A stretch of DNA of 64,000 bases, taken from assembly GCA_001247695.2 (NCBI GenBank), contig LGRX02029134.1:21898-85897 (forward strand), given 5' to 3'. Shown in pieces: positions 36,515 to 48,661 of this stretch. The notes below the pieces were generated by a model. The model did no database searches. It was not told the origin of the DNA and saw only the letters and a list, made by a program, of their open reading frames with translations. This stretch comes from Cymbomonas tetramitiformis. Lineage: Eukaryota; Chlorophyta; Pyramimonadophyceae; Pyramimonadales; Pyramimonadaceae. The position numbers were made by a program, and so were the translations under genes. Positions within the stretch are counted from its first letter, which is position 1; each line of letters opens with the position of its first letter.

Positions 36515-37170
36515 GGTGCTCTTTCTGTTGTTGTTTCAGCCCTGTGCGGGTGTAAGAAATCTGAGAAAAAGATAACGCTCTTGCACAAACGACACGGTGA
36601 TCGCTGGAAACCTTGGTTGCAGTTACGATGCTTTCGACGCCCGCATGCGATCGGATGAGTATCGGATGTCACCTCATGAATTAATAATAAATCCTCAGCA
36701 TAAATGTGTGATTGAAACGCATCGAACACTGGAGTGCTTCCTAATTATTTGCATTCGAGCCATCCATTCTGGGCATACTATGTCCTTCCGATATCCACCC
36801 AGAAATACGTACGATGCAGATTACCTCATGCGGTCAGCATTTGGTTTACTGGCAAGTTGTCAGTTACAGCAGGCGACCGCTTATTGGTCTATATTTCCCA
36901 ACGCACTCATTTCGTAGCATCCCGAATTCCTGATGGTTCACAGTTGGCAAGCGAAAACCTTAAAGTCCTTGGTGTCTATGTGGCTCCATCGTGGTCTTAT
37001 TCGCTGTTGTGAATTGTCCTATTCCGTGTCACTGTATTCGTATTATTGTTTATAAGATTATAACTGCTTGAGCTTGTTCCCGTGTTTTTTTATAGCGGAA
37101 AACGAATAAACGTAATAATAATAATAATAATGTACTCTAATGTTTAACTATCATTGGTTAACTATGACTA
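36515..37170. other. Upstream region of the host gene, no gene seen
   Basis: Presumed promoter region of the ankyrin-transacylase gene. No TATA box or second gene could be assigned. An (AAT)n microsatellite lies at about 37111-37131. Confidence 0.4.
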
Positions 37171-37942
37171 ATGAGAAGTTCATGGTTTAGTGGCTACTTT
37201 GAAAACCATGGTTTTGGTCCGACTGTCATCACTGCGTTCACGGACACGATGGGCAGATCGTTCGATCCCACGCTTCTGTGCATTTTTTTGATCGTGTACC
37301 CAATAAGTAGCCTCCAAACCGTGGTTTCGCGAAACCACAGTTTCGGTTTTCATGGTTTTCTCCAAAACCATGGTTTTGGAAAGGAATATTGTGTACACGT
37401 CCGCGACAGCCTGTCTGCCGACGTGTCCCATCACGTAAGACAATTCTGAACCGTGGTCCCACGAAACCACGCTTTTCGTGGTTTCGCGAAACCACGCTTT
37501 GGGGGAACGTCAGCCATCGTCATCCAGATGCATAATGTGAAAATCGAATTTACGAAATCTGAAGATCGACTCGAACGCCCCGAGATGTCGAAAATTCTGA
37601 AACTCTTCCAGTCAGGCTCACCGTTGAACTGGGAGCTCCCAGTTGATGTGATGACATGGTATCGCGAAACCACAGTTTCCAAACCGTAGTATCCCGAAAC
37701 CACAGTTTCCAAAGCGTGGTTTCGCGAAACCACGCTTTTCAAACCGTAGTTTCGCGAAACCATGGTTTGGGGGAACGTGACACGCGATCAGCATATCCCC
37801 CGCCACCCAGGCGCCACCAGGCGGAATATTCGGGGGAATATCGCGAAAAGCGTGGTTTCGCGAAACCACGATTTGTAAACCATGGTTTCGCGATACCTCA
37901 TACCACGGTTTCAAAGTAGCCACTAAACCATGAACTTCTCAT
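37171..37942. mobile_element. Palindrome-rich foldback element
   Basis: Bounded by a 34-bp perfect inverted repeat: 37171-37204 and 37909-37942 (core TTCATGGTTTAGTGGCTACT). Between them are four perfect copies of the 18-bp palindrome GTGGTTTCGCGAAACCAC (37321, 37478, 37716, 37852) and many half-copies. An open segment at about 37517-37660 (residues such as VKIEFTKSEDRLERPEMSK) may be captured coding DNA. The element spans the point where copy B starts to match the window start. No transposase. Confidence 0.6.
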
Positions 37943-37956
37943 AACTTTGACTATCT

Positions 37957-38256
37957 GATATTAAATTATGACAAGGGTGTCAGCGGGGGTCTGTAAGGGC
38001 CGCCAGGGGGGTCTGAATATCAGTTTTGGCCGTTTTAATCGGCCGTGGAGGCCCCCCTATCGTGACCCCCCTAATTTTTGTGTGCATTCAGGGTTTAGGG
38101 TTTGGGTTTGGCAGAATTATATCAGAATTATGTCAGAATTACGTCAGAATTACGTCAGAGTGTGTCATAGTGGCGGCTACGCCGGTGCCGGTGACTGTGG
38201 AATTTGAATATGTCTTATGTGTTAAATATGGGCGTGCTATAAGAAACGGCGCGGCC
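37957..38256. other. Flank left of the TIR element (copy B), no gene seen
   Basis: Counterpart of 151-450, with the same four 11-bp CAGAATTACGT-type units (about 38111-38155). Confidence 0.6.
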
Positions 38257-38356
38257 TTAAATTACTATATTTATATATTTTTTTTCATTTAATAGAATTT
38301 AAAAAAGGGAGGTGGGAGGTGGGAGGTTGCCGTTTTCAAAAAGCATTTTAGAATTC

Positions 38357-40051
38357 TCATGGGGAGACAGACTTTCGCCCCCCCATAAAATGGGGGTGAT
38401 TGTCTCTTCCTGTGTCACCTCTCGCCGTGTAGTGTCACTTGCATCTTGCCTGCCGTCACTTCCGTCCGATAATAAAACACCTAAGTTATTTTATTATCTC
38501 ATCTTTGACTGTGACACTCCGGGTTTGCACTGTCTGCTTCTTGAGTTGTTGTGACCCGCAAGTATATCCACCCTTTGCATATATTTTGCTGTTCACATCA
38601 GGTTATGGTCCCACCGCTGGCAGGCTCACCCGTTGGGTTTCACTTTCTCTGATCCCGCACCCTGTGCGGTTCACACGCCCCCTTGGCTTCGTGATTTGGC
38701 GGCGAGCACCCTTGTCCTCTACGCCTCCATCTTGACCTCGAGTGCCCCATCGACACCGGGAATTTCGTCGAGCACCCTGTCCTCGACCCAACATCTACGC
38801 GAGCACCCTGTCCTCGACCCGACATCTACTCGAGCACCATTGTCCTCGACGCTTTTGTCCAACTTTACTTTGCGCTCTGGCCAGCAGCACCTCGACTGCA
38901 GCAAAATTGGCTTGTCGCACGACGTTTTTGACGTCACCACCGTCTTCCCCGCGGGAATCTACCCCAATTTGGCTTTTCCATCGTTCGATTTGGTTATTTT
39001 TAGCGAAAGTTACGTTTTCGCTTGGGAACCCTAAGTGTTGGGCTCCAGATTTTACAGCTTACAGCGGCCATGGCTTCGTGTCGTCAGCGTGCCCGCATTT
39101 CTGCAGTTGCCTCCGCGCTGCACGTGATTCGACGACGAGAGCTTACCCGTGGCTACGATCTGGTGGTGTCTGGTGGTACTCATGCACCAGACACCAAAAT
39201 CGAGTCCATCAACCACATCGTCAACATGAGCTTTGACCACTACGAGCTCACCCCGCAGCATCCTCCACTCTTCCCTCCACCCTGCGTGCCCCTTGGCCAT
39301 TGCCTGGTGGTGTTTGGAGGTGTTGCATCCCTCATCCCACCGGTTTTCCTCTCTGCTTTCGCACTTGTGTGCGGCAGAGTGGAGCCACACCGCATTTTCC
39401 ACCTTCGCCCCCCTCAGAGTGCCCGCGTCACCGCACACGCTCTGGTGGTGCCGCCCACCCTCGCCCCGCACCGCGTGGGCGTTGGTTGACCGCATCTTGG
39501 CGGCGCTCGACTTCATCCACCGTCGAGAGCTACGCCGCCATCCACCCTCGACCGCTGGAGCCTAGGATTGCCGGCTGGCCTGCGGGAGTAGCTTATCCCC
39601 GCAGCACATGCATGGGCGTAAGCCCCTAGAGCACGCATCTAGAGACCAACGCAGGCGAAGCCACACTAGTTGGGTTGGAAAAGACCCCTTTGGGTCTCAC
39701 AAGATGTATGTTTCCTTAGGGTTTCGCCTTTGTGCTTGCCGTAGGATGTTAGGCCTGGCCTGGCAAGTTGGCATCGTGGCACCTCACACCTTCAGGGTGA
39801 GGTGGTGTCATGGGGAGACAGACTTTCGCCCCCCCATAAAATGGGGGTGACTGTCTCTTCCTGTGTCACCTCTCGTCGTGTAGTGTCACTTGCATCTTGC
39901 CTGCCGTCACTTCCGTCCGATAATAAAACACCTAAGTTATTTTATTATCTCATCTTTGACTGTGACACTCCGGGTTTGCACTGTCTGCTTCTTGAGTTGT
40001 TGTGACCCGCAAGTATATCCACCCTTTGCATATATTTTGCTGTTCACATCA
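38357..40051 (+). mobile_element. TRIM-like element 1 (copy B)
   Basis: LTRs 38357-38600 and 39808-40051, target duplication AATTC. Differs from copy A at a few LTR positions (for example near 39825, 39867 and 39873). Confidence 0.85.
39022..39489 (+). CDS. Hypothetical 155-aa ORF of TRIM-like element 1 (copy B)
   Basis: Identical to the frame at 1216-1683; function unknown. Confidence 0.3.
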   Translation: MGTLSVGLQILQLTAAMASCRQRARISAVASALHVIRRRELTRGYDLVVSGGTHAPDTKIESINHIVNMSFDHYELTPQHPPLFPPPCVPLGHCLVVFGGVASLIPPVFLSAFALVCGRVEPHRIFHLRPPQSARVTAHALVVPPTLAPHRVGVG

Positions 40052-40300
40052 AATTCACATAAATATATCATTTCATTTTATTGTCATTTGAAAAACTTTT
40101 CCAAAAAGTAGCACCGCCCACCGCCCAACCTCCCTTTTTATGAAAAATGGGAAAGTAAGAAGATGTAAGTAAATGATAACGGTAAATCACACACTAATGA
40201 TTTGTTTTGACCACGCAGCATATTCACCGTCATTTTACGCACATTAAAAAAACCCACTTAAAGAACTTGATAGTAAGATATACAAGGAAAATGACAACAT

Positions 40301-42149
40301 TGATGGAGAACCTGAAATATATATATCATACATATATATATACGCAGGTTGCACTCCAAGAACAGTCGGGCACTCGCAGAGATACGGAGACTAAGATGAG
40401 ATAATAAAATAACTTAGGTGTTTTATTATCGGACGGAACTGACGGCAGGCAAGATGCAAGTGACACAACACGGCGAGGGGTGACACAGGAAGAGACAGTC
40501 ACCCCCATTTCATGGGGGGGTGAAAGTCTGTCTCCCCATGACACCACCTCACCCCGAAGGTGTGAGGTGTCACGATGCCAACTTGCCAGGCCAGGCCTAA
40601 GATCCTACGGCAAGCACAAAGGCGAAACCCTAAGGAAACATACATCTCGTGAGACCCAAAGGGGTCTTTTTCAACCCAACTAGTGTGGCTCAGCCTGCGT
40701 TGGTCTCTAGATGCGTGCTCTAGGGGCTTACGCCCATGCATGTGCTGTGGGGATGACTACTCCCACAGGCCAGCCGGCGAATCTAGCCCCAGCAATCGAG
40801 GGTGGACGGCGGCGTAGCTCACGATGGTGAAACGAAGCTGAGCGCCGCCAAGACGTTGTCATCCAACGCCCACGCGGTGCGGTGCGACGATGCGTGGCAC
40901 CAACAAAGCGAGTGCGGGGACGTGGACACCCCAGGGGGGGCGGAGGTGGAAAATGCGGTGTGGCTCCACTCTGCCGCGAGCAAGTGCGAAAGCAGAGAGG
41001 AAAAACGGCGGGATGAGGGCTGCAACACCACTAAACACCACCAGGCAGTGGCCAAGGGGCACGCAGGGTGGAGGGAAGAGTGGAGGATGCTGCGGGGTGA
41101 GGTCGTAGTGGTCAAAGGTCATGTCGACGATGTGGTTGATGGACTCGATTTTGGTGTCGGGTGCATAAGCACCACCAGACACCACCAGATCGTAGCCAGG
41201 GGTAAGTTCTTGTAGTCGAATCACCTGCAGCGCGGAGGCAATTGCAGAAATGCGCGAACGCTGACGATACGAAGCCATGGCCGCTGTAAGCTGGAAATTC
41301 TGGAGCCCAATACTTAGGGTTCCCAAACGAAAACGTAACTTTCGCCAAAAATAACCAAATCGAACGATGAAAAAGTCAAATTGGGGTAGATTTTGACGAG
41401 GAACACGGCGGCGAGGTCAAAAAAGTCGTGCGGTAAGCCAATTTTCCGGCAGCAGAGGTGCTGCTGGCCAGAGCGTTGAAGGCGTAAATGTCGGTATAAG
41501 AGGTTGGATAAAAAAAAAAACGGTCGTTTCCAGAGCACGAAGCCAAAAGGTGTGCAATAAGAAAACGGCTGAAGATGTCGGAAATAAAAGATGCCGCGAC
41601 GTCGGTGCTGCCGCTAGTGCAATACGGTTGTGCGTAGTGCAATACGGCTGATGTCGCCTGTGTTGCTGAAAGCTGATAATTGTGCCAAAAGCGAAGGCGT
41701 AGATGTCGGAAGCAACCGTCGGAAAATCACGTCGGAAGCAGATGTCGGAATTTGATGTCGGAAGATGTCGGTTCCTTAGATGTCGAAAGCGCGTCACAGC
41801 TGATGTCGGTACTAAAAAGATGTCGGGTAGAATCACAGGGCGTGAAGCGATCTTGTCAACGAGTCAACGAGGTACGTAAAAATAAGCGTGTAAGGGCACC
41901 ATAACCTGATGGAGAACCTGAAATATATATATATCATACATATATATATACGCAGGTTGCACTCCAAGAACAGTCGGGCACTCGCAGAGATACGGAGACT
42001 AAGATGAGATAATGAAATAACTTAGGTGTTTTATTATCGGACGGAACTGACGGCAGGCAAGATGCAAGTGACACAACACGGCGAGGGGTGACACAGGAAG
42101 AGACAGTCACCCCCATTTCATGGGGGGGTGAAAGTCTGTCTCCCCATGA
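40301..42149 (-). mobile_element. TRIM-like element 2, inverted (copy B)
   Basis: LTRs 40301-40541 and 41907-42149, target duplication AACAT. Same disruption of the zinc-protein gene as in copy A. Confidence 0.85.
40859..41326 (-). CDS. Hypothetical 155-aa ORF of TRIM-like element 2 (copy B)
   Basis: Identical to the frame at 3053-3520; function unknown. Confidence 0.3.
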   Translation of the reverse strand: MGTLSIGLQNFQLTAAMASYRQRSRISAIASALQVIRLQELTPGYDLVVSGGAYAPDTKIESINHIVDMTFDHYDLTPQHPPLFPPPCVPLGHCLVVFSGVAALIPPFFLSAFALARGRVEPHRIFHLRPPWGVHVPALALLVPRIVAPHRVGVG

Positions 42150-42669
42150 AACATATCTCGATTTATTGCCTATTCATATTCAACAACTAATATTTGATAA
42201 AGTATATGAATTGGAACTTGAAGAGCATAAGAAAGTGTTTGTAAATGTATTGCAAGAGCTTACTACGAGTATCGATGCACATTCATTCAACTATGAAGGC
42301 AATGAAGAACATCTATTTGAATGTAGTATTTGTGAATCGAAAATGAAAATGTGGACAATTAAGCGTATTATTAATCTAAATGGCAAATGGTGTTGGTGTT
42401 GTAGAAAAGCAATTTGTGAAAAATGTTATGCCAACGATGAATATCTTTCATTCAAATGTTCGAATCTATGTGAAGAATGTTATGAATGTGAAAAAAAGTA
42501 TGTATGATGTATCTAAACTTGGCCTTTACTACTATCATTTACACTTTCGACCGAAAGCAAAATGGTGGCAAGAAGAATATGGTGCAAAGCTTAATAATGG
42601 TTTTGTAAAAGTATATAACTAATTTAAAGAATGCCGGTGTATAAGATAGTAATATATATATATATATAT

Positions 42670-42885
42670 ATGGATTTGAATATCACATATACTAGATATA
42701 CTTGTGCGAACTCAAAGTTTAAATTATATCAACAACAATATCAAAAGGATAATGCTTGCAAATGTCGCGAAAAAGCTATGAAAAGTTATTACAAAAATCA
42801 CGAAGAAAATAAGCGCAAACAACGTGAACGATATCAAAAACGAAAATTATTGCAACAATCATACTCTCATTCTCAAGTAAAGTAA
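42670..42885 (+). CDS. Small Lys-rich protein, virus-like (copy B)
   Basis: Identical to 4864-5079. Confidence 0.5.
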   Translation: MDLNITYTRYTCANSKFKLYQQQYQKDNACKCREKAMKSYYKNHEENKRKQRERYQKRKLLQQSYSHSQVK

Positions 42886-44765
42886 TTGAAATCTGGCTTG
42901 ACCCAAATTAATACTCCTTCACCAGCTCCGGCAACCTTAGATTCCATAGTTGTACCAATAATCGAATCGCCTGCACTAATCTGAGCACTAATGATTTCAC
43001 CATTTACTATGCATTTCACGCGTTGCCCTTTGACGTACGTATTCTCAGAAGCATTTGCATTTCTACAAGTAGTGAACCCACGTCCTATCAATACGAAACA
43101 CGATTGGCTTGCGGCACTGTCTTGAATACATACACCGATGGGTGTACAATTCTGGTTACTTTGAGAATACGAGTTATTAAACGGTTGGACTCCATTCACA
43201 TTGTTTATTCCATCATCATCAAACATAACAATAGTCGAAGCTGTAATCGTATCGGCGGTGTTATTTACAAATGTGAAAACATCCCCTGTGAACCTAAGCG
43301 GGTTTGCTGGAAGGGTGGTATGAGCGTACGCTTTCGTAATGAGTGTCAAAGGTACGCCTGTTAGTGTGAGTGAGTTGGTCGAACTTGGATAAGCGTAATT
43401 TAACGAGTTACTTAAAATAACAGATGCAGAATTTAATTCATTTAATTCCATTGTCGTACCGGTATTTCCCACAGCTAGAACCTGAGAAAGACTGCCGATG
43501 CTTCCATTATTAATAGCACCGGTTCGCACTTCGTTTGAGCTAGAATCGTAATACAATTGTAGACTTTCAGAACTGACATCAGGACTGGCCCTGATAGGTC
43601 TAATATAGCAACTACTTGCAACACCGGCATTTAATTCTACCCCGCTTGCATTCAAAACAATTGTATTATCTGTGTTCACCGTACTCTGGGTACTATTTTG
43701 TGCTGCCAAAGCACCTATGTTTATGGAACTTTCACCGGCTGTATATTCACCTGCATATTTTCCGATGTTCACTGCTGCATCCTTGCAGTTAACCTGACCG
43801 CAATCGTCGCCGATAGACACTACATAGTCACCACAATTACTATTACACGAACCGGAACCAATTGCAATCGTATCATTACTTGTAGTATTGTTAATAGATA
43901 ATGCATTGCGGCCGATTGCTATAGAACGGTCTCCAATGTGGTCGGCATTGGTAAATCCTTGAGTTTGTTCTCCGATTGATACTTTACCTAAACCGCCGCT
44001 TCCTGATTCAATTCTAAGATTATTTCCACCGAGTTTCTCTTGATTGACAATCATTGTACCTGTACCGGTGTATGAAACATCAACTACGTCGCTTGTAGCA
44101 CCTCGGGTAGTCACATCTTGAAGTGTAGATGTATCAGGTTGAACTGGGAGATTTGTTAACGCTGACCCATCACCCACAAATGCAGAAGCACTAATACTAT
44201 TTGTGGTCGTGCTACCTTGGTCGGTGACTGATTGTAGATTCTGATTAGCAACAGAAGGTAAGTTTGTCAATAGTGAACCATCACCGCGATACTTACCTGC
44301 AGTCAACGTGATGTCTCCTGTATTAAGCACGAGTGGACCGTCGTTGATTAATACCCCACTGCCCAATGTTTCGATATTAATTGTGGTTTGGAGGCAGGTA
44401 ATTTCATTGATTCCTGTTTCTCCTATTTTAACTCGTGTTTGTTCGACCGGGTCTAAAGATTTAATTTCGAAAGAGCTGTCAAGGTCATCGAGCCCCGCTG
44501 AAAATCGTGATTTGGAGACTGGGTTGTTTAATACAAAATCATTGAATTTTATCGAAGTGTGAACTTTCAGTGAGCCATCTGTCAATAAAGACATTTGTTC
44601 ACGCTCGAGTGTTGGGTCTTGTGTGTCAATCCACTTAATATCATTTTGATACCGAATATCGCTACCGATGTTGTCAGGGTCATGACCGATGACATATGTG
44701 TCATTCATGTCATACGTGTCATACCTATCAGACATGTCATACCATGTCATGTCATGTCGTGTCAT
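42873..44765 (-). CDS. Trimeric fibre-like virion protein (copy B)
   Basis: Same 630-residue frame as 5067-6959; the preferred start is the ATG at 44594. Intact here too, with no amino-acid change seen between copies. Confidence 0.7.
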   Translation of the reverse strand: MTRHDMTWYDMSDRYDTYDMNDTYVIGHDPDNIGSDIRYQNDIKWIDTQDPTLEREQMSLLTDGSLKVHTSIKFNDFVLNNPVSKSRFSAGLDDLDSSFEIKSLDPVEQTRVKIGETGINEITCLQTTINIETLGSGVLINDGPLVLNTGDITLTAGKYRGDGSLLTNLPSVANQNLQSVTDQGSTTTNSISASAFVGDGSALTNLPVQPDTSTLQDVTTRGATSDVVDVSYTGTGTMIVNQEKLGGNNLRIESGSGGLGKVSIGEQTQGFTNADHIGDRSIAIGRNALSINNTTSNDTIAIGSGSCNSNCGDYVVSIGDDCGQVNCKDAAVNIGKYAGEYTAGESSINIGALAAQNSTQSTVNTDNTIVLNASGVELNAGVASSCYIRPIRASPDVSSESLQLYYDSSSNEVRTGAINNGSIGSLSQVLAVGNTGTTMELNELNSASVILSNSLNYAYPSSTNSLTLTGVPLTLITKAYAHTTLPANPLRFTGDVFTFVNNTADTITASTIVMFDDDGINNVNGVQPFNNSYSQSNQNCTPIGVCIQDSAASQSCFVLIGRGFTTCRNANASENTYVKGQRVKCIVNGEIISAQISAGDSIIGTTMESKVAGAGEGVLIWVKPDFNYFT

Positions 44766-44880
44766 ATATTATTATGACAGTCGTCAGTACGGTCGACCAT
44801 GACTGTACATGTCGAGTCGCGTCATATATTATTATTACAGTCGTCAGTACGGTCGACGATGACTGTACATGTCGCCAGAT
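44761..44880. repeat. 60-bp tandem duplication upstream of fibre gene (copy B)
   Basis: Counterpart of 6955-7074. The second unit differs from copy A at 44841-44843 (ATTATTACAG versus ATTATGATAG). Confidence 0.7.
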
Positions 44881-45373
44881 GATAATGTCACATCATCTGT
44901 CATTATTCAAGGAAAGACTTGAATGACCTTGTCATCGAGAGTTCGTACGTCGAACTCGAAGATGGCAAAGCAAAGATACATCTTGAAAGTACAAACAAGA
45001 ACCATCTTCGCTTTTAGCATGTGCGGAACACGCATGCGCAGCATGAACGAACTAGTCGTTACAGTACCATAATGCTGGTCGTTCAACCTATGTCTCGGGT
45101 TCACAACCCAATGGCGGTACTATCTATGATGATAGGAGACATATGGTATAAAGTGAGGAAGCGTTGGGCTTCAGCAGATCTTCATACAGAGACTGCACTC
45201 ACAACCCGCTATTACGTACACTCGCATTGCTGTCCAACTTTGCAGTGTTTATTTGATATTGTATAATATTTGTGGGCTCGCATATCAGCCCTAACATAAT
45301 GGTATTCTAAAAGAAACTCGTCAAGGCACGAAAAGAGAACTCAAGTGGGTGCAGCGACAGACATAGTATATTT

Positions 45374-48300
45374 TGCTGGACTTCGGGTTTAGGCTTAGTT
45401 ATTATGGGCTCTGACTAGCCCCTAGCCTGACCCTGCTTCCGTCTCGTGTCCGTGACATCCTAGCACTATACTATACAGTAGTACAGTACAGTAGTACAGT
45501 CATCGTTTCACTGTCTGGGTTTCCGAGAGCATAAAGCTTCGGCCAGACACAAGTTATATGATTATCAGTTTGATTCCTAGCGAGCTTAGCCGGACAGTGT
45601 ATCTGTCTTCCTCGCAGGTTATGGCCCGCACCGGCTTTCCGGTGATTCTGATGATGGCACAGCGCCTTGCTGTTGCCATGTTCGGCTAAGTAGGACGTAG
45701 GGGGGGTTGAGCGCCCACTTGGGCGGTGGTGTATTGCTCTTACGGTATGGCCTTTTAACATGGCAGTGATGGCGGCACACGTTGTGCTCGCCTTCGCTGC
45801 GCAGGAGATCAGTTTGTGACGGATTATTTTTATTACAGCAGTATCGTCGCCAGGAGAGTTGATTTGTTTCGTGCGCCGCTGGCTCCGGCGAGGTCGTTCC
45901 ACACGTGACTTATTTTGGCCGCTCTTACATCTTCCGCTTACGACCTGTGATTTCCGATCCGTTCAGCTGAGACTTCTACAGAACATCTGGCCGCTGTAAG
46001 AGTTCTTACGCCGTCTCCCTGTTTAGCTCAACCTTCTCCCCTGTCTCTCCATCATGGTTACCACGGCAAATAGGTTGGCGCGGTCTCGCGTCCGTAGATT
46101 AGAAACGATTTTTGATGACGTTGGTGCGCAGCACGCTGCGACACCGCACACGCCGCAGCTGCCAGCTCCGACCACCGCAGCTGCGAGGGAAGTTCTAGAC
46201 AAATGCAAGCAGTTGGCTCGGGAGAATTTCGACAGAAAAGTTGCCAAGACCGTTGCCACTAAGATTCTAGGAGACAAATCGGAGCGCTTCGCAGGGACAG
46301 AGGCAGACGCGGTGGACATTTTTTCGCAGTTGATGCATGAATTGCGCACGCAGTTCGTGCTTCAATCATCGGCGTTTGCTCCCCTGTTTGAATTGACCGA
46401 CATGGCTGTTGAGGCTAGGCATGAGGCCAATGAATTACTGCTTTCGGCTCTGACATTTCTGGCTCGCCCTGGCTCGCCTGCTCGTGACTGGCTTGAGGCC
46501 TCTGGGTCCGACGTTCCTGGAGATGGCAAGCGCGCTGCCCTTGAGGTGGTGCGCATGCTCCAGGAACGCTCGGAACCCTTTGACTCCTTTGAGTTGCTGC
46601 TGGCGGTTCGCATCCCCAGCAGCAAAGATCCTGACCGTGGCATCCGCGAGTTCAATGGCCTGTTGAGGGACGTTCAGCGTTCCCACAACTTGCCGGAGGA
46701 CGCGGTGAAGCGGCAGTTTCTGAAAGCTCTCGGCGATTCGTGGCTGTACCGTGATTTGGCTAATTCCCTGGCTCGAGCTGACCAGCGGCAGGGCGTGTCT
46801 CTTCTGACTATTCAGGCTCGTGTGCGGGAGCAGTTCCGCCATGGCCTGAAAGTCTCTGACGCCCCTGTTTCTGCTCTGTCATTCGGCGATGGCGCGTCTG
46901 ACCTGGCTGCGGCGTTGTCCAGTCTGCAGAAGCAGTTGGAGCGCATGCAACAGGACATTCGTGACCTGAAGCGGCAGAAGCGGGAAGGGCCACCGCCTGC
47001 GGGCAAGCACCTCCCCCGCTCTGCTGCCAAGCATCATCGTGCTGGTGTTCGGCCACTTGGCACCGCTCCTCCTGTCTCGTTTGACAAGAGGAGTGGTGCC
47101 TTCGTGCCCCACTGCAAAAATGCGGTGTGTGCACAAAGTGGTTTGAAGCACTGGCATGCTGAGTGCCCCAACGGCGGTCTTCACTCTGCCCACTATTGTG
47201 GTGCAGTTGAGGACTACGAGACTGACTGCCTGGCTGTTCGTTTCCAGCGTTTCTATGACGCGGGGGATGAACATGCCTTCGAGTCGCTCTGCACGATGGA
47301 GGGTCGCCCGGAGGTGGTCGAGCTGTCGGCGCATTCCTTTGTGCCGGACGAGCCCACATCTCTGAGGCACTTTCAGGATGCGGCGGCTTCCGCTCAGGAT
47401 GCGGCAGCTGACGATGACGGCATGGCTCAGTTTGGTCTGGCCACGTTCCACTCGGGTGCACGGGGCTCGATTCCGCCACCGCCTGCGGTTCGGGATCCCT
47501 CTGCACTCGTGGCTGGTGGTGTGCCTACGGCTCATGACCCACCAGTGGCTGTCCCTGGCGCTCTCGGCTTGCCTGGCTCTGTCCCATCACTCCAGCTTGG
47601 CGACTCTGCACCGGCTCCGCTATTTGCTGGCATGAGGATTGAGGCTTCTGACTTTGGCTCTGAAGTCTCTGACAACGACCAAGGCTCTGACAATGACTCT
47701 AACGGCGGGCAGCAAGTGACTTTTGGCTCCTTCGGCACTCTTGAGCATGACTCTGACAGGGGGGCATCGCCACTAGCAGCTCCGATGTGCCGTCCGCGGG
47801 CTCCGCCGAGTTTTCTCCGGTGTGCATTAATGTCCTCGATGCTATGTTGCTCTCTGCTAGCCAGTGCTACGGCATCTCTGGTTGCCGTGGGCGGTGGTGA
47901 CAGGGGCCTGGTTGAGCCCGGAGCCACCGTCCATCGGTCTACTGGAGATCTCTTTGCTTCGGTTTCACCGCTTGGTGCTACGGGCATCCGTGATTGGCCG
48001 CCAGATGTTCGGGTTCTTTTATCTCGTTCTTCAATGTTCAAACCACCATGGGAATCTGCTTGTCTGTATTCTTCAGTTGATTTACTTTCTGCTGTGGAAC
48101 CGCCTTGCCCACTTGGGTCTGGTGGTGCTCGATTTCAAAAGGACAGTTTGCAATTCACTTCGGGGATCTTCTGTGTTCACATCCCGACCGCTGAACTCAG
48201 CTCTGCTGACCAGCTTCAAAGTGGCTGAGTTCCTTGTCAATCATCCTGGCAGCTTGATTAGCTTTAGCCCAGTAGTGGGATGACCGGGTCAAGACCCCGG

Positions 48301-48656
48301 CACCCAGCTAGAAGTGATCGGTTTCCACCGAGTTGCACGTAGGTGTTTGTTTATTATCTCGTGGCTGTATATCTTGTACCTGCTTTGCTAGGTAGTCACA
48401 CCCACGGGTGGTGTGCTGGACTTCGGGTTTAGGCTTAGTTATTATGGGCTCTGACTAGCCCCTAGCCTGACCCTGCTTCCGTCTCGTGTCCGTGACATCC
48501 TAGCACTGTACTATACAGTAGTACAGTACAGTAGTACAGTCATCGTTTCACTGTCTGGGTTTCCGAGAGCATAAAGCTTCGGCCAGACACAAGTTATATG
48601 ATTATCAGTTTGATTCCTAGCGAGCTTAGCCTGACAGTGTATCTGTCTTCCTCGCA
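45374..48656 (+). mobile_element. TR-GAG type LTR retrotransposon (copy B)
   Basis: LTRs 45374-45616 and 48414-48656, target duplication TATTT (45369-45373, 48657-48661), primer site from 45617. Confidence 0.9.
46054..48228 (+). CDS. gag: Gag-like protein of TR-GAG element (copy B)
   Basis: 724 residues, identical to 8248-10422 as far as compared. The same zinc-knuckle variant and G6 run are present. Confidence 0.75.
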   Translation: MVTTANRLARSRVRRLETIFDDVGAQHAATPHTPQLPAPTTAAAREVLDKCKQLARENFDRKVAKTVATKILGDKSERFAGTEADAVDIFSQLMHELRTQFVLQSSAFAPLFELTDMAVEARHEANELLLSALTFLARPGSPARDWLEASGSDVPGDGKRAALEVVRMLQERSEPFDSFELLLAVRIPSSKDPDRGIREFNGLLRDVQRSHNLPEDAVKRQFLKALGDSWLYRDLANSLARADQRQGVSLLTIQARVREQFRHGLKVSDAPVSALSFGDGASDLAAALSSLQKQLERMQQDIRDLKRQKREGPPPAGKHLPRSAAKHHRAGVRPLGTAPPVSFDKRSGAFVPHCKNAVCAQSGLKHWHAECPNGGLHSAHYCGAVEDYETDCLAVRFQRFYDAGDEHAFESLCTMEGRPEVVELSAHSFVPDEPTSLRHFQDAAASAQDAAADDDGMAQFGLATFHSGARGSIPPPPAVRDPSALVAGGVPTAHDPPVAVPGALGLPGSVPSLQLGDSAPAPLFAGMRIEASDFGSEVSDNDQGSDNDSNGGQQVTFGSFGTLEHDSDRGASPLAAPMCRPRAPPSFLRCALMSSMLCCSLLASATASLVAVGGGDRGLVEPGATVHRSTGDLFASVSPLGATGIRDWPPDVRVLLSRSSMFKPPWESACLYSSVDLLSAVEPPCPLGSGGARFQKDSLQFTSGIFCVHIPTAELSSADQLQSG

Positions 48657-48661
48657 TATTT

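Larger units (their letters stand above)
40290..42622 (+). pseudogene. Split cysteine-rich zinc protein, virus-like (copy B)
   Basis: Start ATG at 40290, interrupted after three codons by TRIM-like element 2, resuming at 42155. Same A7 frameshift near 42490-42496. Confidence 0.65.

Noticed and set aside
36597..36917. 106-codon plus-strand frame upstream of the host gene
   Set aside because: No domain, no repeat relation and no sign of splicing or conservation; probably chance.
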